Notes under the pieces: generated by a model | The model's input: the letters and a program-made list of their open reading frames with translations, nothing else | Database searches by the model: none | Told to the model about the DNA's origin: nothing | Assembly: GCA_030560485.1 (NCBI GenBank) | Contig: JAKTTS010000006.1 | Location: 1 to 64,000 of the forward strand | Length of the DNA: 64,000 bases | Reading direction: 5' to 3' | Origin: Ascoidea tarda (nom. inval.) | Taxonomy: Eukaryota; Ascomycota; Saccharomycetes; Ascoideales; Ascoideaceae | Translations under genes and position numbers: made by a program | Shown: positions 62,286-64,000 of the stretch, one piece after another | How positions within the stretch are numbered: the stretch's first letter is position 1 | Layout: each line of letters starts with the position of its first letter

Positions 62286-64000
62286 TTAAATTGAAGTTGA
62301 AGTTTTTGATTCGAGATTTTGAAACTTTAATTCTAAGTTTTTAATTTTTTCTTTTAACTTTTCATTTTCAACATTTAATAAGCCGATTTTAATATCCTTC
62401 TCTTTGGATTTTCCAAAACTTAACATTTTGTTTAATTGAATATTTTCATCGTTTAACAATTTTAGTCTAATTATAATTTTATGAGCTAAGTTTTCTTCGT
62501 CATATCGACCAAATTTAGTTGTTGAAGATAAATTATTGGAAGGATTTAAAGAAATTGCGGTGATTAAAGACTCCAATCTTAATTTTGTATCCTCGAGTTC
62601 TTTTTCTTTGTCTTGAAGATTTTCGACTAATTTTTGAAAGATCAATTTTAAATGGGTCGGGATTTCAATATAATTACTATTATTGGAAAGATCTTTTGAA
62701 TTTTTCAAAATTGCATTATTATTCAAGGAAATGGAAAGAGAGTTTTGTAAATTTAACGATCTCATTGATTCTTGTAATCTTTGAATTTCTTGATTTAATT
62801 TTTGAATTTGAATTTCTTTCATTTTAAGAGTGATTTTTAGCTTTTGTTCTTCAGTTGAATCAAGGGTTTGATTGGATGAAATTGAGTTGTGATTGCTGCT
62901 GCTGTTATTAGAATTGAGATGACTGATGTTTGTAATATTATTGAGAGCAGAAATATTACTATTATTAGAATTACTCGAGTTATTAGATTTGTTATTGTTA
63001 TTACTATTATTATTATTATTATTAGGGTTATTTGAGGTATTCGAAGTAATATTATTATTGTTGTTGTTGCTATAATGTTTTAATTTTAAATTGAGATTAT
63101 TTGGATTTGGGAGGTTATTTAGGTTGATGTTATTAATATTACTCATATTGCCCATATTAGTCAAATTATTAATATTGCTCATATTGTTCATACTGTTTAT
63201 ATTATTCATATTATTCATATTATTCATATTATTCATATTATTCATATTATTCATATTATTCATATTATTCATATTATTCATATTATTCATATTGTTATTG
63301 TTCATGTTGATGCTGTTCAAATTGTTTAAATTGTTCATGGGATTAATATTGACCATATTATTGAGATTATTCATGGCAGCATAGTTATTGTCGTTACTTT
63401 GATTACTATTTGTATTGTTAGTTTGGTTATTGTTATTATTAATATTTTGGTTGTTAGAATACTGATTTTTATTGATTGAAGAATTTGTGTTGAGTTGGGA
63501 TAATCTATATGAGATATTATCAAAATTATTTGAAGTGTAAGGATTGAAAGAGGGAACGTTGTTGATATTCATGTTCATCATGCTTGAGCTTAGACTGTTT
63601 GCATGATGGGAAATCGGGTTGTTTTGATTTATGGGATTAATTTGATTTATTTGGTTGATTGAATTAATGGAGCTATTTGGGTTCAATAAGTTTTGGTTAT
63701 GATTTTGGTTTTGATTCGAATTAATCAAATTATTCATGTTGCCCATGTTGTTCATATTGTTTATGTTGTTGATGGTGTTCATGTTGTTTATACTATTTAT
63801 GTTACTGTTATTACTAGACAAACTTTTAAGGCTATTAATTGGATTATTTGAGGAAGAGCCAATTGATTTATTTAGATATAGACTTGGGTTATATGAGACG
63901 GATCTGTAGGCCACATTTGAGCCAGCTTGTTGTTGGTTGAGAAGTAAATTTGAATAGTTATTATTAGCGGTATTGTTGGCGTTAGGATTGTTATTATTGC
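62286..64000 (-). CDS. MUM2: Mum2/WTAP-family m6A methyltransferase complex subunit (5' end outside window)
   Basis: In S. cerevisiae Mum2 joins Ime4 and Slz1 to form the meiotic mRNA m6A writer. The conserved region lies at the C terminus: DKEKELEDTKLRLESLITAI, FGRYDEENLAHKIIIRLKLL and MLSFGKSKEKDIKIGLLNVE. This GRYDEE...MLS.G..KEK.IEIGLL string is typical of fungal WTAP homologues, and the rest is coiled coil. The N-terminal two thirds are Asn-rich, with a run of (Asn-Asn-Met) repeats from about 63190 to 63300. The frame stays open to the right edge without stop. No ATG lies between 63912 and 64000 in this frame, so the start is outside the window. At least 571 residues are encoded here. 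Confidence 0.8.
   Translation of the reverse strand, partial: NNNNPNANNTANNNYSNLLLNQQQAGSNVAYRSVSYNPSLYLNKSIGSSSNNPINSLKSLSSNNSNINSINNMNTINNINNMNNMGNMNNLINSNQNQNHNQNLLNPNSSINSINQINQINPINQNNPISHHANSLSSSMMNMNINNVPSFNPYTSNNFDNISYRLSQLNTNSSINKNQYSNNQNINNNNNQTNNTNSNQSNDNNYAAMNNLNNMVNINPMNNLNNLNSINMNNNNMNNMNNMNNMNNMNNMNNMNNMNNMNNMNNINSMNNMSNINNLTNMGNMSNINNINLNNLPNPNNLNLKLKHYSNNNNNNITSNTSNNPNNNNNNSNNNNKSNNSSNSNNSNISALNNITNISHLNSNNSSSNHNSISSNQTLDSTEEQKLKITLKMKEIQIQKLNQEIQRLQESMRSLNLQNSLSISLNNNAILKNSKDLSNNSNYIEIPTHLKLIFQKLVENLQDKEKELEDTKLRLESLITAISLNPSNNLSSTTKFGRYDEENLAHKIIIRLKLLNDENIQLNKMLSFGKSKEKDIKIGLLNVENEKLKEKIKNLELKFQNLESKTSTSI
63190..63300 (-). repeat. 9-bp tandem repeat encoding (Asn-Asn-Met)n
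   Basis: About a dozen copies of AATAATATG (coding strand), nearly perfect at the DNA level, inside MUM2. The purity suggests recent expansion and likely length variation among strains. Confidence 0.85.

Overview
This window comes from a budding yeast (Saccharomycotina). It is AT-rich and about half protein-coding. It carries orthologues of ORC4, TPI1, GAP1, ARO3, NTH1, VPS23, TRM7, RDH54, KAR5 and others. Seven spliceosomal introns can be placed in six genes, all close to the 5' end. They have GTATGT-type donors and TACTAAC-type branch points. Genes lost or reduced in Saccharomyces cerevisiae, such as eIF3h and a full-length CSN2, are present. CTG codons are almost absent from the conserved genes and occur mainly in disordered segments. 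That would fit a CUG-reassigned lineage (for example the Ascoidea group), but the window does not prove it, so residues encoded by CTG should be treated as uncertain.

Layout. 1-7 kb: ORC4 (its 5' end lies outside the window), CSN2, a HOC1/OCH1-type mannosyltransferase and MOG1. 8-10 kb: the general amino acid permease GAP1 with GATA sites. 10-18 kb: a long gene-poor stretch holding MAK32, tRNA-Thr(CGT), a C/D box snoRNA recognised here as snR47, TPI1, a decayed leucine-rich-repeat gene and a possible decayed ankyrin-repeat gene. 18-28 kb: DET1 (two introns), an Asn-rich unknown protein, HSP42 and RDH54. 28-31 kb: mostly gene-free, with decayed coding sequence. 31-38 kb: NRG1-like repressor, a YBR062C-type RING protein, a WWM1-like WW protein and a rhomboid protease. 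38-48 kb: TRM7, eIF3h, NUS1, EHD3, a YDL124W-type reductase and ARO3. 48-57 kb: VPS23, a second Asn-rich unknown protein, KAR5 and NTH1. 57-64 kb: a 2.8 kb upstream region of NTH1 with promoter-like elements, a TBC-domain Rab GAP and the 3' part of MUM2 (WTAP family), which runs off the right edge.

The genes are ordinary chromosomal housekeeping and regulatory genes and do not form one pathway. No complete mobile element, CRISPR array or virus-like element was recognised. The most interesting signals lie outside the obvious genes: snR47, whose two guides match 25S Am2220 and 18S Am619; the LRR pseudogene with a 22-residue period; a 456-nt ARO3 intron after a 6-nt first coding exon; a KAR5 upstream ORF ending in an ATGA overlap; GC-rich islands upstream of many genes; and an orphan promoter-like module with tandem Gcn4 sites.
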